Below, one piece after another: positions 40,845-49,901 of a DNA stretch of 64,000 nucleotides; within the stretch, counting starts at the first letter, position 1, and each line of letters starts with the position of its first letter. The stretch comes from UBA11612 sp965228575 (lineage in GTDB: Bacteria; Pseudomonadota; Alphaproteobacteria; Rhodospirillales; Rhodospirillaceae): positions 1 to 64,000 of the forward strand of contig CBDDHW010000063.1 of NCBI GenBank assembly GCA_965228575.1, given 5' to 3'. Position numbers and translations under genes: made by a program. A model generated the notes under the pieces. That model did no database searches. It was not told where the DNA came from and saw only the letters and a program-made list of their open reading frames with translations.

Positions 40845-42252
40845 TTGACCGTTTTACCCGTTGTTCAATCTATTCCCTATCGTGACCCGCTAGTCGCCTT
40901 CGCCCCGCTGGCTGGCGATACGTCGGCAGTTTTTTTGGATAGTGCATTGGAAAGCCCGCATGGCCGGTTTTCCTATATCGCTGTTGATCCCTTTCGCACA
41001 ATTCGTTGCACACCGTATCCATGGTCTGTGACGATTGACAATCGCCCTTGCCAAAAGGATCCGTTTACGGCTGTGGCCGACGAGCTTCATAAATTCACGA
41101 TCGTAACGCCGCCCGATGCACCCGTTCCATTCTTGGGAGGAGCTATGGGATTTTTTGCCTATGAGTTGGGCGGAGTTTTAGAGACGTTACCAAAGCCCAA
41201 GTCTTCACCCTATCCCTGGGATATGGGTATTGGTCTTTATGACGTCGTCGCGGCATTCGATATAGAGAAACGCGCCGCGTGGGTTATTTCGTCCGGCTTT
41301 CCAGAAAACGAACCCCGCCAAAGGGAGCGCCGCGCGAAATCAAGAGCACTTGAATTGGCCGCGATGCTGGGCACCGAACCGCTAGCTCCTTTAAACATGG
41401 AAGCGGCGGGACCCTGGCGATCAGAAATAACTCGGGAAAATTATGAGGCCTGCGTTGCCGATGCCATCGAAGCGACATACAGCGGTGACATTTATCAAGC
41501 TAATTTTTCACAACGATTCTTGGCTGAGATTTCCTCAGAAACGCGCCCGATCGAAATCTACCGTTCCTTGCGTGCACGTTCGCCCGCACCCTTCGCAGCA
41601 TACATTAATGCGGGTGAAGACATGCATATCCTCTCAGCATCTCCCGAACGCTTCTTAGAAGTCGGGCCGGACGGGGCCGTTGAATCTCGACCTATCAAAG
41701 GAACCCGGCCCGCGCGGACCAACACCGGAGGAGGATGAAAATCTCGCGCGCGATCTTAAGAACAGCGCAAAGGATCACGCTGAAAACTTGATGATTGTGG
41801 ATTTGCTTCGTAATGATTTGTCGCGTGTGTGCCAACCAGGCTCGGTATCGGTACACCAACTATGCCAATTAGAAACTTATCCAACCGTCCACCATCTGGT
41901 TTCTTCCATCCGGGGTCATTTGCAACCGGGGAAAACGGCGATCGATTTATTGCGTGCCGCATTTCCAGGCGGATCGATTACGGGCGCTCCCAAAATTAGA
42001 GCCATGGAAATTATACATGACTTGGAGGTATCGGCCCGGGGACCTTACTGTGGCTCGATTGGATGGCTAGGCTTTGACGGCGCGATGGACTCTTCTATTG
42101 TAATTCGAACACTTGTTATGAATGGCGATAAGATCGTCGCGCAAGCCGGCGGCGGCATTGTCGCGGAATCCGATCCGTCTCAGGAATACGAGGAAAGTTT
42201 GACAAAAGCCGATGCTCTTCTCGGAGCGCTTAATACAACCGGTGTGCAATGA
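40845..42252 (+). pseudogene. pabB: Aminodeoxychorismate synthase component I, interrupted by a +1 frameshift
   Basis: PabB turns chorismate plus ammonia into aminodeoxychorismate for folate synthesis. The N-terminal half (40845-41738) and the C-terminal half (41680-42252) lie in different frames. The junction KGTRPRG-(A/P)-TPEED, conserved in PabB, would be restored by removing one base from CCCGCGCGGA (the G at 41712), giving K-G-T-R-P-R-G-P-T-P-E-E-D. The ends match PabB (SPERFLEVGPDG, LMIVDLLRNDLSRVC, GGSITGAPKIRAMEII). The first frame starts at a TTG. It may be a sequencing error or a recent mutation; both halves are otherwise uninterrupted. The stop overlaps pabC by four bases. Confidence 0.88.
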
Positions 42253-43049
42253 AAGTTTGCATTAACGGCGAATTTCATGACGCCGAGGCCGCGCGTGTTG
42301 ATCCTCTTGACCGAGGTTTCACGCTTGGAGACGGTCTGTACGAAACAATAGCTGTTCGCAATGGAAAGTTGCGTCGGTTTGATAGTCATATGGCGAGGTT
42401 GCGCGACGGCGCTAAAGTCTTGTCCATTCCGATCTTAAGTTCTAACGCGCGAATAGAAGATCAAGCGTTGGCAACGATAGAAGCCAGCGGTGTTGCAAAT
42501 GGTGCGCTCCGTATGACGTTGACCCGAGGTCCGGGTGAGCGCGGCATTACACCCCCAATCGCGCCATCACCTACCCTTGTTATCACTGCGAGCACTACTT
42601 CACCTCAAGACGATGGGCTACGGGTTATCGTGTCCTCAAAGACTAGGCGCAACGAGCGCTCACCGCTCGCTGGAATAAAGTCTACAAACACGTTGGATAG
42701 CATCATCGGACGCATGGAGGCCCAAATCGCAGGCGCTGACGACGCAATTCTTTTGAACGGCAAAGGAAACGTAGCGGAAGCAACTGTATCAAATGTTTTT
42801 TTGCTAGTTGACGGCGGTTTGATTACACCGCCATTAGCCGATGGCGCCTTACCGGGAATCATGCGTGGTGAGGTGATTAAACTCGCGCGCGCCGAAGAGA
42901 AAACAGTGACGACCGAACTATTGATGCGCGCCAGTGAGGTTTTTTTATCCAACGCTTTGGGCTTACGGCCGGTTATAGCGGTAGATGGGCAGCCAGTAGG
43001 AGATGGCGAGATCGGCCTTATAACTCAAATGCTGGCCGCGCGCCTCTAA
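42249..43049 (+). CDS. pabC: Aminodeoxychorismate lyase-like class IV aminotransferase
   Basis: A 266-residue PLP enzyme of fold-type IV. Features are DRGFTLGDGLYETIAVRNGK at the start, the catalytic lysine in KSTNTLDSIIGRMEAQ, and NGKGNVAEATVSNVFLLVDG with the PPLADGALPGIMRG element. The link to pabB by a four-base overlap makes 4-amino-4-deoxychorismate lyase (p-aminobenzoate release) the best call over D-amino-acid or branched-chain aminotransferase. Function depends on an intact PabB in this strain. Confidence 0.88.
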   Translation: MKVCINGEFHDAEAARVDPLDRGFTLGDGLYETIAVRNGKLRRFDSHMARLRDGAKVLSIPILSSNARIEDQALATIEASGVANGALRMTLTRGPGERGITPPIAPSPTLVITASTTSPQDDGLRVIVSSKTRRNERSPLAGIKSTNTLDSIIGRMEAQIAGADDAILLNGKGNVAEATVSNVFLLVDGGLITPPLADGALPGIMRGEVIKLARAEEKTVTTELLMRASEVFLSNALGLRPVIAVDGQPVGDGEIGLITQMLAARL

Positions 43050-43074
43050 TTCAATTTAGGAACGAGATTATTTT

Positions 43075-43611
43075 CTACGCGGGGCGCGTGAACTCCGGAC
43101 GATTGCACGCCTCGCTGATCGCCCTGTGCGCGGCAGTGAAGCCAATAAGGGAAAAGGTATCGGTCGTCAGAGTCCCGCGGCTGGAGGTTCCCGTGATTAC
43201 GGCGGTCCTGCCCTTGATCATAGCCTGCGTCATCTCCTGGTCGGACTTGCCGTCCCGCGCCCAAGCGCGATCGCCGTTGGTAAACAATTCAAACCTGCGG
43301 CCTTGTATGTTTACGGTGACGTCTGAATCACGCCTGTATTCGTAACCCGCCACAACGCTAATCACATCAAACGCATTGCGCCCCGGGCGGTGAGTCACAA
43401 GAAGTTGCACATCTCCGCGGCGCGTGTATTGCCCTTCGGATCTCGTCGGCGCGCTCGTCATATAGCAAACAGGTTGGCGGTGTTCTTGATAGGTATACGC
43501 GATCCAGTCTCCGTGGCGGCCAAGAGCCGTCACATCCTGACTAAGTGCTGGAGCGGCCCAAAGCACAACTGCCAGTGCGCAAATCAAGGCGGCGTGTAAA
43601 TTAAATTTCAT
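43075..43611 (-). CDS. Invasion-associated locus B (IalB) family protein
   Basis: A 178-residue exported protein with signal peptide MKFNLHAALICALAVVLWAA...LSQ. The mature part has the GDWIAYTYQEHRQPVCYM start, GDVQLLVTHRPG, and FSLIGFTAAHRAISEACNRP near the end, the pattern of the IalB family common in Alphaproteobacteria. Its physiological role in non-pathogens is unknown. I set the start at the ATG at 43611, which gives the signal peptide directly; 26 in-frame residues upstream are not likely to be translated. Converges with pabC. Confidence 0.88.
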   Translation of the reverse strand: MKFNLHAALICALAVVLWAAPALSQDVTALGRHGDWIAYTYQEHRQPVCYMTSAPTRSEGQYTRRGDVQLLVTHRPGRNAFDVISVVAGYEYRRDSDVTVNIQGRRFELFTNGDRAWARDGKSDQEMTQAMIKGRTAVITGTSSRGTLTTDTFSLIGFTAAHRAISEACNRPEFTRPA

Positions 43612-43700
43612 GACGCTTAATTTTTTTCCATGGAACGGATTATAGCTCCAGATTTTGTCGATTGTGTGAGAGCAAAGAACTGAACGCAACCCTTTGTAAA

Positions 43701-44264
43701 TTATGCATCCTCTTGCATTCCATCCCGTTCGGCCAATGCGACTTCTGCCAGCGGCGGGGGGGCGCGAAAGGGCTCCAGCGATACGGCGCCGGGCCCACCC
43801 GGCATAACGGGGCGCGGCGGGAAGCGGCGTGTTGATACTAAGCGATCATACATCACGACAACGCCCGCGATCCCGACATTGAGGCAAAACCGCGTTGGGA
43901 TACGGATGATATGATCGCAGCGTGCGGTCAACTCAGTTGAAAGTGAATCCTTTTCCGGTCCGAGAACGTATGCCGCACAGCGAGGGTGGCTAAAGCTGGG
44001 CAATTCCACGGCATCGTCTTGAAGTTCTACACCCACAAGACTGCAGCCCTTTGGCAAGGTAAGAGAGTCGACCGACGGGATATCGTAGAACGGCATATTC
44101 GCGAGTGCATCCGACGTATCGGTTTGTCCGCCCTTGACCCGCGTATAGGTGGCTGCGACGGTAAAAACGAAACTTGCGCCAAACGCATGGGCTGACCGGA
44201 AGAGATTTCCGACATTAAAGGGCTTGTTTATGCCCTCGACTCCGATACCGAAATATCCGCGCAT
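43701..44264 (-). CDS. TrmH/SpoU-family RNA methyltransferase
   Basis: A 187-residue SAM-dependent RNA 2'-O-methyltransferase with a trefoil-knot SPOUT fold. Motif 1 is NKPFNVGNLFRSAHAFGAS, motif 2 is YVLGPEKDSLS, and motif 3 is IPTRFCLNVGIAGVVVMYDR, where the usual Ser is Cys at the N-terminal side. Which RNA position is modified is not known. It is divergent from the MaoC gene with a roughly 280-bp gap. Confidence 0.88.
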   Translation of the reverse strand: MRGYFGIGVEGINKPFNVGNLFRSAHAFGASFVFTVAATYTRVKGGQTDTSDALANMPFYDIPSVDSLTLPKGCSLVGVELQDDAVELPSFSHPRCAAYVLGPEKDSLSTELTARCDHIIRIPTRFCLNVGIAGVVVMYDRLVSTRRFPPRPVMPGGPGAVSLEPFRAPPPLAEVALAERDGMQEDA

Positions 44265-44353
44265 AGCGTCCTGATCTGACTTTCCAAACTGATCTTAAAC
44301 CGCGCCGCTGACCGGCCTGAGCACATTACTCCACATTTCCTCGCACGTAATCT

Positions 44354-44368
44354 ATAACATATTGTTAT
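44354..44368. promoter_or_regulatory. AT-rich palindrome in the divergent promoter region
   Basis: ATAACA and TGTTAT form six-base arms around TAT between the RNA methyltransferase and MaoC genes. It is AT-rich and could be an operator. The evidence is symmetry only. Confidence 0.3.
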
Positions 44369-44546
44369 TCAATGAACTTAGGTTTCCCAAATTGAAAGAT
44401 TGTCACGCGGGTTTGGAAGATCGTTCAGATTTGGGTAAAGGTGGTCCGTACCGCAAAGTTCAAGGACGAGCCCACGCCAAAACCACACATAGATTTTGCG
44501 TTTGAATTTGCTTCCGTGGGAATGCACAAAACGAAAGGGGACAGAA

Positions 44547-45005
44547 GTGCCGGGATTATATTTCGAAGAATTTGAAGTTGGGGAGGTTATTCAGCATCCC
44601 ATTCGGAGAACCGTGACGGAAATGGACAACGTCATGTTCTCGGCTATGACTCACAATCCCGCAGCACTTCATCTGGATGAAGAGTACTGCAAAGAGCATT
44701 CCGAGTTTGGAACACGAATAGTCAATAGCTGCCTGACCTTAGGGTTGATGGTCGGGATATCTGTCGGTGACACGACCCTTGGAACAGCGGTTGCAAACCT
44801 TGGATGGGACGAAGTGCGGTTTCCAAAACCTGTTTTCCACGGGGATACCATTCGCATTGAAACGGAAATTCTTGAAAAACGGGAAAGTAAATCTCGCCCC
44901 AATGAAGGGATCGTTTTTCTTGAACACCGAGCCTTTAACCAAAAGAACGAGTTGGTCGGAAAATGCAAACGGACGACTTTGCAAAAACGCAAACCGGCAA
45001 GCTAG
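44547..45005 (+). CDS. MaoC-type (R)-specific enoyl-CoA hydratase/dehydratase
   Basis: A 152-residue hotdog-fold hydratase. The core is YFEEFEVGEVIQHPIRRTVTE, FSAMTHNPAALHLDEEYC (catalytic Asp/His region of MaoC) and VRFPKPVFHGDTIRIETEI. GTG at 44547 follows an AAAGGGGA ribosome site, giving a better start than the ATG 51 bases earlier. It sits nine bases before the CoA ester lyase gene, a pairing seen in mesaconate/citramalate-type CoA metabolism. The exact substrate is unknown. Confidence 0.88.
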   Translation: MPGLYFEEFEVGEVIQHPIRRTVTEMDNVMFSAMTHNPAALHLDEEYCKEHSEFGTRIVNSCLTLGLMVGISVGDTTLGTAVANLGWDEVRFPKPVFHGDTIRIETEILEKRESKSRPNEGIVFLEHRAFNQKNELVGKCKRTTLQKRKPAS

Positions 45006-45014
45006 GGTAAGACC

Positions 45015-45899
45015 ATGATCTTACGTTCGATGTTGTTCATTCCCGCCGATAGCGAGAAGAAGCTTGCGAAGGCAGACGGCGTGGAGGCGGATGCCATAAT
45101 CTTCGATCTTGAGGACTCCGTCGCCGGACCGCGTAAGCAAACGGGCCGGGACATGGCCAAGGACTTCATGGCCTCTCGGCCGCGCGCGAAGCGGACAACA
45201 AAATATTATGTGCGTATCAATCCGCTTGAATCCGATATGCCGTTGCGTGATCTCGCCGGAATCATAGACGGAAATCCTGATGGCATCGTACTCCCCAAGG
45301 CATCCGGACCTCAGGATGTTGATTTGGCATCAAAGTACCTTGATGTTCTTGAGGTCGAGCATGGTATCGAGCAGGGGTCAATCGGGATCGTCGCGATATC
45401 GGGGGAAACCAGCGCGGGCGTTCTTGCGAGCGGCGAATATGCTAAGGTTAAACTCCCTCGTCTTGTTGGATTGAGTTGGGGACCTTGGGATTTAGCCGCC
45501 GATCTTGGGGCAGCCGGAAATCGCTATGAGGATGGCTCGTATGAGCCTGCTTACCGAATGGCGATGTCATTGAGTCTGCTTGGCGCGAAAGCCGCCGGTG
45601 TTCAGGCGATTGATACGCCATATACTGAGTTCAAAGACAGCGACGGCCTGTTAAAGTGGTGCAAAATGATTCGGCGCGAGGGATGGACGGGCAAGCTTGC
45701 CATACACCCCGCGCAAATTCCCATCATACATGAAGGCTTTCGCCCAAGCGCCGAAGAAGTTGCGCACGCGCACCGCGTTGTGGACGCATTTTCTGGGGAA
45801 AACGATGGGGTCGCGTCTTTAGATGGCGTGATGCTGGATTTACCGCACCTTAAACAGGCGCGCTACATTCTGGCTCTTGAAGAAGCGAGCACCAATTAA
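45015..45899 (+). CDS. CoA ester lyase (HpcH/HpaI citrate lyase beta-like)
   Basis: A 294-residue (beta/alpha)8 lyase that splits or forms malyl-CoA, beta-methylmalyl-CoA or citramalyl-CoA. Marks are RSMLFIPADSEKKLAKA, DAIIFDLEDSVAGPRK (metal-ligand region) and the conserved GLSWGPWDLAADLGA. The C-terminal KLAIHPAQIPIIHEGF is typical. It is likely co-transcribed with the MaoC gene and ends at a terminator. Precise substrate specificity is uncertain. Confidence 0.9.
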   Translation: MILRSMLFIPADSEKKLAKADGVEADAIIFDLEDSVAGPRKQTGRDMAKDFMASRPRAKRTTKYYVRINPLESDMPLRDLAGIIDGNPDGIVLPKASGPQDVDLASKYLDVLEVEHGIEQGSIGIVAISGETSAGVLASGEYAKVKLPRLVGLSWGPWDLAADLGAAGNRYEDGSYEPAYRMAMSLSLLGAKAAGVQAIDTPYTEFKDSDGLLKWCKMIRREGWTGKLAIHPAQIPIIHEGFRPSAEEVAHAHRVVDAFSGENDGVASLDGVMLDLPHLKQARYILALEEASTN

Positions 45900-45921
45900 T
45901 ACCTAAGATGCTCAATCAAAA

Positions 45922-45949
45922 GGGCGCGATTTCAAATCGCGCCCTTTTT
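45922..45949. terminator. Bidirectional terminator between the CoA ester lyase and scoB genes
   Basis: GGGCGCGATTT and AAATCGCGCCC (45922-45944) form an almost uninterrupted hairpin followed by five T residues on the plus side and preceded by AAAA, which serves the minus strand. It sits between convergent genes. Confidence 0.85.
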
Positions 45950-45967
45950 GTTTTCTGAGTCGTGTTT

Positions 45968-46627
45968 TTAACTCGCGAGTTTTTTTTCTAAATCTGGATG
46001 AACGTCAAAATCAGGCTCGGTCTTCTCACGTATCTCATCGACGGTGACACCAGGCGCAAGTTCCATGAGGGTCAGTCCAGGTCGCCCGACTTCGAACACG
46101 CAATGGTCAGTAATGATCATGTGGACCACATTTTTGCCCGTCAAAGGTAACGTGCACTCTTTCAATATTTTGTGCTCGCCCTTCTTATTGACGTGCTCCA
46201 TCAAAATGACCAAGCGCGGGACCCCAGCCACCAAATCCATGGCACCGCCCATACCCTTCACCATTTTTCCAGGGATCATCCAATTCGCGAGATCTCCCGA
46301 GTCTGTAACCTGAAGAGCACCCAAGACTGAGAGCTGAATGTGCCCGCCGCGCACCATTCCGAATGATTCTGCGCTATCGAAGAAGCTGGTTGACGGAAGC
46401 GTCGTTACCGTTTGTTTCCCCGCGTTGATAAGGTCGGCATCCTCTTCACCCTCATAGGGGAACGGACCCATGCCCAACATTCCGTTTTCGCTATGCAATT
46501 GAATGGTCATACCGTCGGGCACGTGATTGGCGACAAGAGTGGGGATTCCGATGCCCAGATTGACGTAAAACCCATCCTTAATCTCTTTCGCGGCCCGCGC
46601 GGCCATTTGATCTCTATCCCATGCCAT
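45968..46627 (-). CDS. scoB: 3-oxoacid CoA-transferase subunit B
   Basis: A 219-residue family I CoA-transferase beta subunit. It begins RDQMAARAAKEIKDGFYVNL, has IPTLVANHVPDGM and the catalytic glutamate in SENGMLGMGP, and ends with a LMELAPGVTVDEIREKTE-type element. With ScoA it moves CoA from succinyl-CoA to acetoacetate or other 3-oxoacids, feeding ketone-body use. It is 12 bases downstream of scoA in one operon. Confidence 0.92.
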   Translation of the reverse strand: MAWDRDQMAARAAKEIKDGFYVNLGIGIPTLVANHVPDGMTIQLHSENGMLGMGPFPYEGEEDADLINAGKQTVTTLPSTSFFDSAESFGMVRGGHIQLSVLGALQVTDSGDLANWMIPGKMVKGMGGAMDLVAGVPRLVILMEHVNKKGEHKILKECTLPLTGKNVVHMIITDHCVFEVGRPGLTLMELAPGVTVDEIREKTEPDFDVHPDLEKKLAS

Positions 46628-46639
46628 ATTGCTAGACCC

Positions 46640-47353
46640 CTATTCCGCTGCCGCACGTGGGCGTGTTGTAAGCTTTTCGATGTGCTTATTGACCTTGTCC
46701 AATTTGACAACGCGGTCGACGTAAATTCCCGCGGTCATAATGTGATCAGGATCGATATCGCCGATATCAACCAAGTTCTCGACTTCGGCCACAGTAATCT
46801 TCCCGGCGGACGCCATCACAGGATTAAGGTTTCGCGCGGTCATTCGATAGACGAGGTTGCCTTCCGCATCGCCCTTCCAGGCATGAACGATGGACAGATC
46901 GGCAACAAGTCCCGTTTCCATAACGTAATGACGCCCATTGAATTCGCGGGTCTCTTTGCCTTCGGCGACCTGAGTGCCATAACCGGTCGGTGTGAAGAAC
47001 GCCGGAATCCCCGCGCCCCCGGCCCGGCAACGCTCAGCCAATGTCCCCTGCGGATTGAATTCGATTTCAAGTTCACCGGCGAGGTATTGCTTTGCGAAGG
47101 TTGCGTTCTCGCCCACGTAAGAACTGACCATTTTTTTGATCTGGCGGGTTTTCAAAAGGATTCCAAGGCCAACATCGTCGATCCCGCAATTGTTTGAAAT
47201 CACCGTTAAGCCTTTTACGCCAGAGTCCTGGATCGCTTGGATTAGAGCTTCAGGAATGCCGCAAAGACCAAAACCGCCAGACATTATGACCATGTCGTCG
47301 CGCAAAAGGTCAGCCAGTGCGGATTTTGCGTCCGGGTACACCTTGTTTGTCAC
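46640..47353 (-). CDS. scoA: 3-oxoacid CoA-transferase subunit A
   Basis: A 237-residue alpha subunit of the family I CoA-transferase. Features are GDMVIMSGGFGLCGIPE-like DDMVIMSGGFGLCGIPEALI, GLTVISNNCGIDD and the mid-domain GAGIPAFFTPTGYGTQVAEG. The GTG at 47353 follows GGAGG at seven bases and begins VTNKVYPDAKSAL, the common start; an upstream ATG (47407) is not needed. Product is paired with ScoB. Confidence 0.9.
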   Translation of the reverse strand: MTNKVYPDAKSALADLLRDDMVIMSGGFGLCGIPEALIQAIQDSGVKGLTVISNNCGIDDVGLGILLKTRQIKKMVSSYVGENATFAKQYLAGELEIEFNPQGTLAERCRAGGAGIPAFFTPTGYGTQVAEGKETREFNGRHYVMETGLVADLSIVHAWKGDAEGNLVYRMTARNLNPVMASAGKITVAEVENLVDIGDIDPDHIMTAGIYVDRVVKLDKVNKHIEKLTTRPRAAAE

Positions 47354-47614
47354 GTCCCTACCTCCATTATTTTTCTCTGACCCAGGATTAATACCCGAAA
47401 CGGCCAATGTCCATCGGTAGACGTCGGTCGAAAATCGGGTATACGCGCAAGCCGCTGCGAATTGCCAACCTCCGGCTTACAGCAGCCTATTTGCCGGATA
47501 AATTGTCGAAATATGCCCGCAATCCTTGCGTACGGAGGGCACGAGGGCTACCAAAGCGTCCCGTTTTCCGATCTCTCTCGCCAAAAATAGGCGAGTCCTG
47601 CAGGCTTCATCACT

Positions 47615-48526
47615 ATGGCCCTTTTTTCAGGAACAACTCTTCCGCCAGTCGATAATTTGCGCGGCGCCGTCTGGATGGTTGCCGGCTCCACGTGTTTCGC
47701 GCTCGTCACTGTCATCATCAAGACTTTAGGCGACGAAATGCACCCGTTTGTGATGGTTTTTTTCCGTAGCCTATTCGGCATGAGCATCGTCATGCCCTTC
47801 CTCATTCGGGATGGCCTCAAAATCTTTGCAACCCAACGCCCGGGGTTACACTTTATCCGTCTAGGATGCTCGACCGTCGGTATGCTTGCGGGATTTTATG
47901 CGTTCGCCAACATGCCATTGGCTGCCGCTGTTTCCTTAAGCTTTACGCGCCCACTATTTATGATTTTTCTTGCGATATTGCTCCTAGGCGAAGTGGTCCG
48001 CTGGCGCCGCGGGCTCGCAACACTTGTCGGCTTTGGCGGTGTCGTCATCATGCTGGGCCCCACCGGAATGATTTTCGAGCCCGCAGCATTTTCCGCGCTT
48101 ATTTCCGCCGCCGCGGTTGCCGGGGCTTTGGCAGTTATCCGTCAGCAGGCGGCCGAGGACGGGCCCATTACGCTGATGGCGTGGTACGCCTTTGGCCTCG
48201 TTATTACGACACTCATACCCGCTGTTCCCGTGTGGCAAACCCCCGAAGGTGATCAATGGTTCTATTTGATTGCGCTCGGAGTGCTCTCAAGCGCGGGTCA
48301 ATATGCATTTATTCGGGCGCTTGCGATTGGTGAGGTTACGGTGATGAACCCCATTGATTACATTCAAATTGTGCTCGCCGCCTTTTTTGGGTTTTTCCTA
48401 TTTAATGAAATTCCGAGTATTTGGACCGGAGTCGGCGCTGGCATTATCGTCGCCTCCACGCTTTACATCTTATTCAGAGAATCAAAAGTCAAAAGCGACC
48501 CACCGCCCGCAATGAGCGCGGATTAG
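47615..48526 (+). CDS. DMT superfamily (EamA) transporter
   Basis: A 303-residue membrane protein with ten hydrophobic helices arranged as two EamA units, in the drug/metabolite transporter superfamily. Recognisable are FFRSLFGMSIVMPF, the FYAFANMPLAAAVSLSFTRP segment that closes the first unit, and RALAIGEVTVMNPIDYIQIV in the second. Substrates of this family range widely (amino acids, purines, sugars); none can be assigned. It converges with the pterin dehydratase gene 20 bases on. Confidence 0.9.
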   Translation: MALFSGTTLPPVDNLRGAVWMVAGSTCFALVTVIIKTLGDEMHPFVMVFFRSLFGMSIVMPFLIRDGLKIFATQRPGLHFIRLGCSTVGMLAGFYAFANMPLAAAVSLSFTRPLFMIFLAILLLGEVVRWRRGLATLVGFGGVVIMLGPTGMIFEPAAFSALISAAAVAGALAVIRQQAAEDGPITLMAWYAFGLVITTLIPAVPVWQTPEGDQWFYLIALGVLSSAGQYAFIRALAIGEVTVMNPIDYIQIVLAAFFGFFLFNEIPSIWTGVGAGIIVASTLYILFRESKVKSDPPPAMSAD

Positions 48527-48545
48527 TCCCCATATTCTCTGGAAT

Positions 48546-48836
48546 TTATTTTGCGAAAATGTCCATGAACTTTGCGAGTTCGATGTCGCGTTCCGAGACA
48601 CCGCCGCAGTCATGGGTCGTCAACGTCACATCAACCCGGTTGTAGACGTTGAACCATTCCGGATGGTGATCGATTTCCTCTGCTTTGGTCGCACACCGAC
48701 TCATAAAATCGAAGGCCTGATTGAAGTCTTTAAACTTAAAGCTTCGAGAGATTGCATCTCGGCCTTCAACATCTGTCCACTCAGGCACTTCTTGAAGAGC
48801 CGCTGAGCGTTCGGCCGCACTTAATTTCTTCACCAT
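48546..48836 (-). CDS. phhB: 4a-hydroxytetrahydrobiopterin (pterin carbinolamine) dehydratase
   Basis: A 96-residue enzyme that recycles the 4a-hydroxy-pterin cofactor after aromatic hydroxylases and can act in molybdopterin or pterin metabolism. The active-site histidines are His57, His58 (EIDHHPEWFNVYN) and His75 (TTHDCGGV). Length is canonical. No phenylalanine hydroxylase gene is adjacent. It is divergent from the metalloprotease gene. Confidence 0.93.
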   Translation of the reverse strand: MVKKLSAAERSAALQEVPEWTDVEGRDAISRSFKFKDFNQAFDFMSRCATKAEEIDHHPEWFNVYNRVDVTLTTHDCGGVSERDIELAKFMDIFAK

Positions 48837-48850
48837 GGTCGCAGTCCTTG

Positions 48851-48862
48851 ATCAAGCTTGAT
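48851..48862. promoter_or_regulatory. 12-bp palindrome ATCAAGCTTGAT between phhB and the metalloprotease gene
   Basis: The 12-base sequence is fully self-complementary and lies in the short divergent gap, where it could bind a dimeric regulator. It includes a HindIII-like site and may be chance. No second copy seen. Confidence 0.25.
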
Positions 48863-48906
48863 ACAAAACACCATGATCAAAGCTTTTGTGCGAGGCAAGC
48901 CCGCTC

Positions 48907-49323
48907 ATGACCCGGTCTTCTGAAATCTTTCCGCCAACATTGGGTGAATTAGATGCAATGGCACGATCTGCGTTGGAATTGCTACCCGATGCCCTTCAAC
49001 AATTCGCCAAGGACGTGGTGGTGCAGGTTGTCGATTTTCCCGACGACGATGTCTGCGAGGACCTAAACCTGGAAACACCGTTTGATATTCTTGGTCTGTA
49101 CCAGGGAGTCTCTTTGAACGAAAAACGCGTGGACGACTCAGGGCATTTGCCGGACATGGTGTTTCTCTATCGTCGTCCGATTTTGGATTACTGGTGTGAA
49201 ACTGGTGAAGACCTCCATCGCTTAGTCCGTCACGTTCTCATTCATGAGATCGGACATCACTTCGGATATTCTGATGAAGATATGGAAGCGATCGAGGCCG
49301 CATGCGATGAAGACAACAATTAA
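48907..49323 (+). CDS. Zinc metallopeptidase family protein (minigluzincin-like)
   Basis: A 138-residue soluble protein with the zinc motif HEIGHHFGYSDEDMEAIE near residue 113, where the two histidines and the downstream glutamate form a probable metal site. It resembles the DUF1025/minigluzincin family of small metalloproteases. IFPPTLGELDAMARSALELL at the start also fits. I choose the ATG at 48907; a GTG at 48886 is possible. Substrate unknown. It converges with the DNA glycosylase gene with a 4-base overlap. Confidence 0.85.
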   Translation: MTRSSEIFPPTLGELDAMARSALELLPDALQQFAKDVVVQVVDFPDDDVCEDLNLETPFDILGLYQGVSLNEKRVDDSGHLPDMVFLYRRPILDYWCETGEDLHRLVRHVLIHEIGHHFGYSDEDMEAIEAACDEDNN

Positions 49324-49901
49324 AGACAGGCTTTTACGCGACGGCGTAAATCGGGAACCAGCTCCCTCTCAAACCAGGGATTCTTTTTAAGCCAGCTCGT
49401 ATTTCGCCAACTTGGATGGGGTAGCGGCAAAAACTCCGGGCCATAGTCTCTCCACGCCTTGACCGTTTCCGTGAGTGTTCCTTTGCGGCGCGCTTTGAGA
49501 TAGTGCGCTTGCGCATACGATCCGACCAATAGCGTCATGCTAACATTACGAAGCAACGGCAGTAGTTGTGGATGCCACGCCGGTGCGCATTCCTTGCGCG
49601 GCGGAAGATCTCCGCCCTTCGCATCGCGGCCGGGATAACAGAACCCCATGGGTATGATTGCGATGCAGGAGTCATCGTAAAATGTCTCTTTTTCAATATC
49701 GAGCCACTGGCGAAGCCGGTCGCCGGATTTATCGTTCCAAGGAATACCGCTTTCATGGACTTTTGTACCAGGCGCCTGGCCAATAATGAGGAGGCGAGAT
49801 TTTGCCGTGGCTCGAAGGACAGGTCGCGGGCCCAATGGAAGATCATGAGCGCACAATTGGCAGGCCCGCGCGTCTCTTAAAATGTTTTCAAGCTTGGTCA
49901 T
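49320..49901 (-). CDS. Uracil-DNA glycosylase superfamily protein
   Basis: A 193-residue protein of the UDG superfamily that removes damaged bases, mainly uracil. Motif A is IGQAPGTKVHESGIPWNDKSG, and the C-terminal motif is LPHPSWRNTSW. The early CQLCAHDL pair looks like part of a cluster-binding or structural Cys set, as in family 4 and 5 enzymes, but not all four cysteines are seen. Its start overlaps the sirtuin stop by four bases, so the two are co-translated. Confidence 0.88.
   Translation of the reverse strand: MTKLENILRDARACQLCAHDLPLGPRPVLRATAKSRLLIIGQAPGTKVHESGIPWNDKSGDRLRQWLDIEKETFYDDSCIAIIPMGFCYPGRDAKGGDLPPRKECAPAWHPQLLPLLRNVSMTLLVGSYAQAHYLKARRKGTLTETVKAWRDYGPEFLPLPHPSWRNTSWLKKNPWFERELVPDLRRRVKACL

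Noticed and set aside
46412..47197. A 261-codon frame on the plus strand
   Set aside because: It lies wholly opposite the scoB/scoA genes, which have clear family motifs; the frame itself has no recognisable domain.
48848..48885. FNR/Anr-type TTGAT-N4-ATCAA site
   Set aside because: TTGAT and ATCAA occur nearby but with wrong orientation or spacing; only a 12-bp palindrome remains, listed with low confidence.
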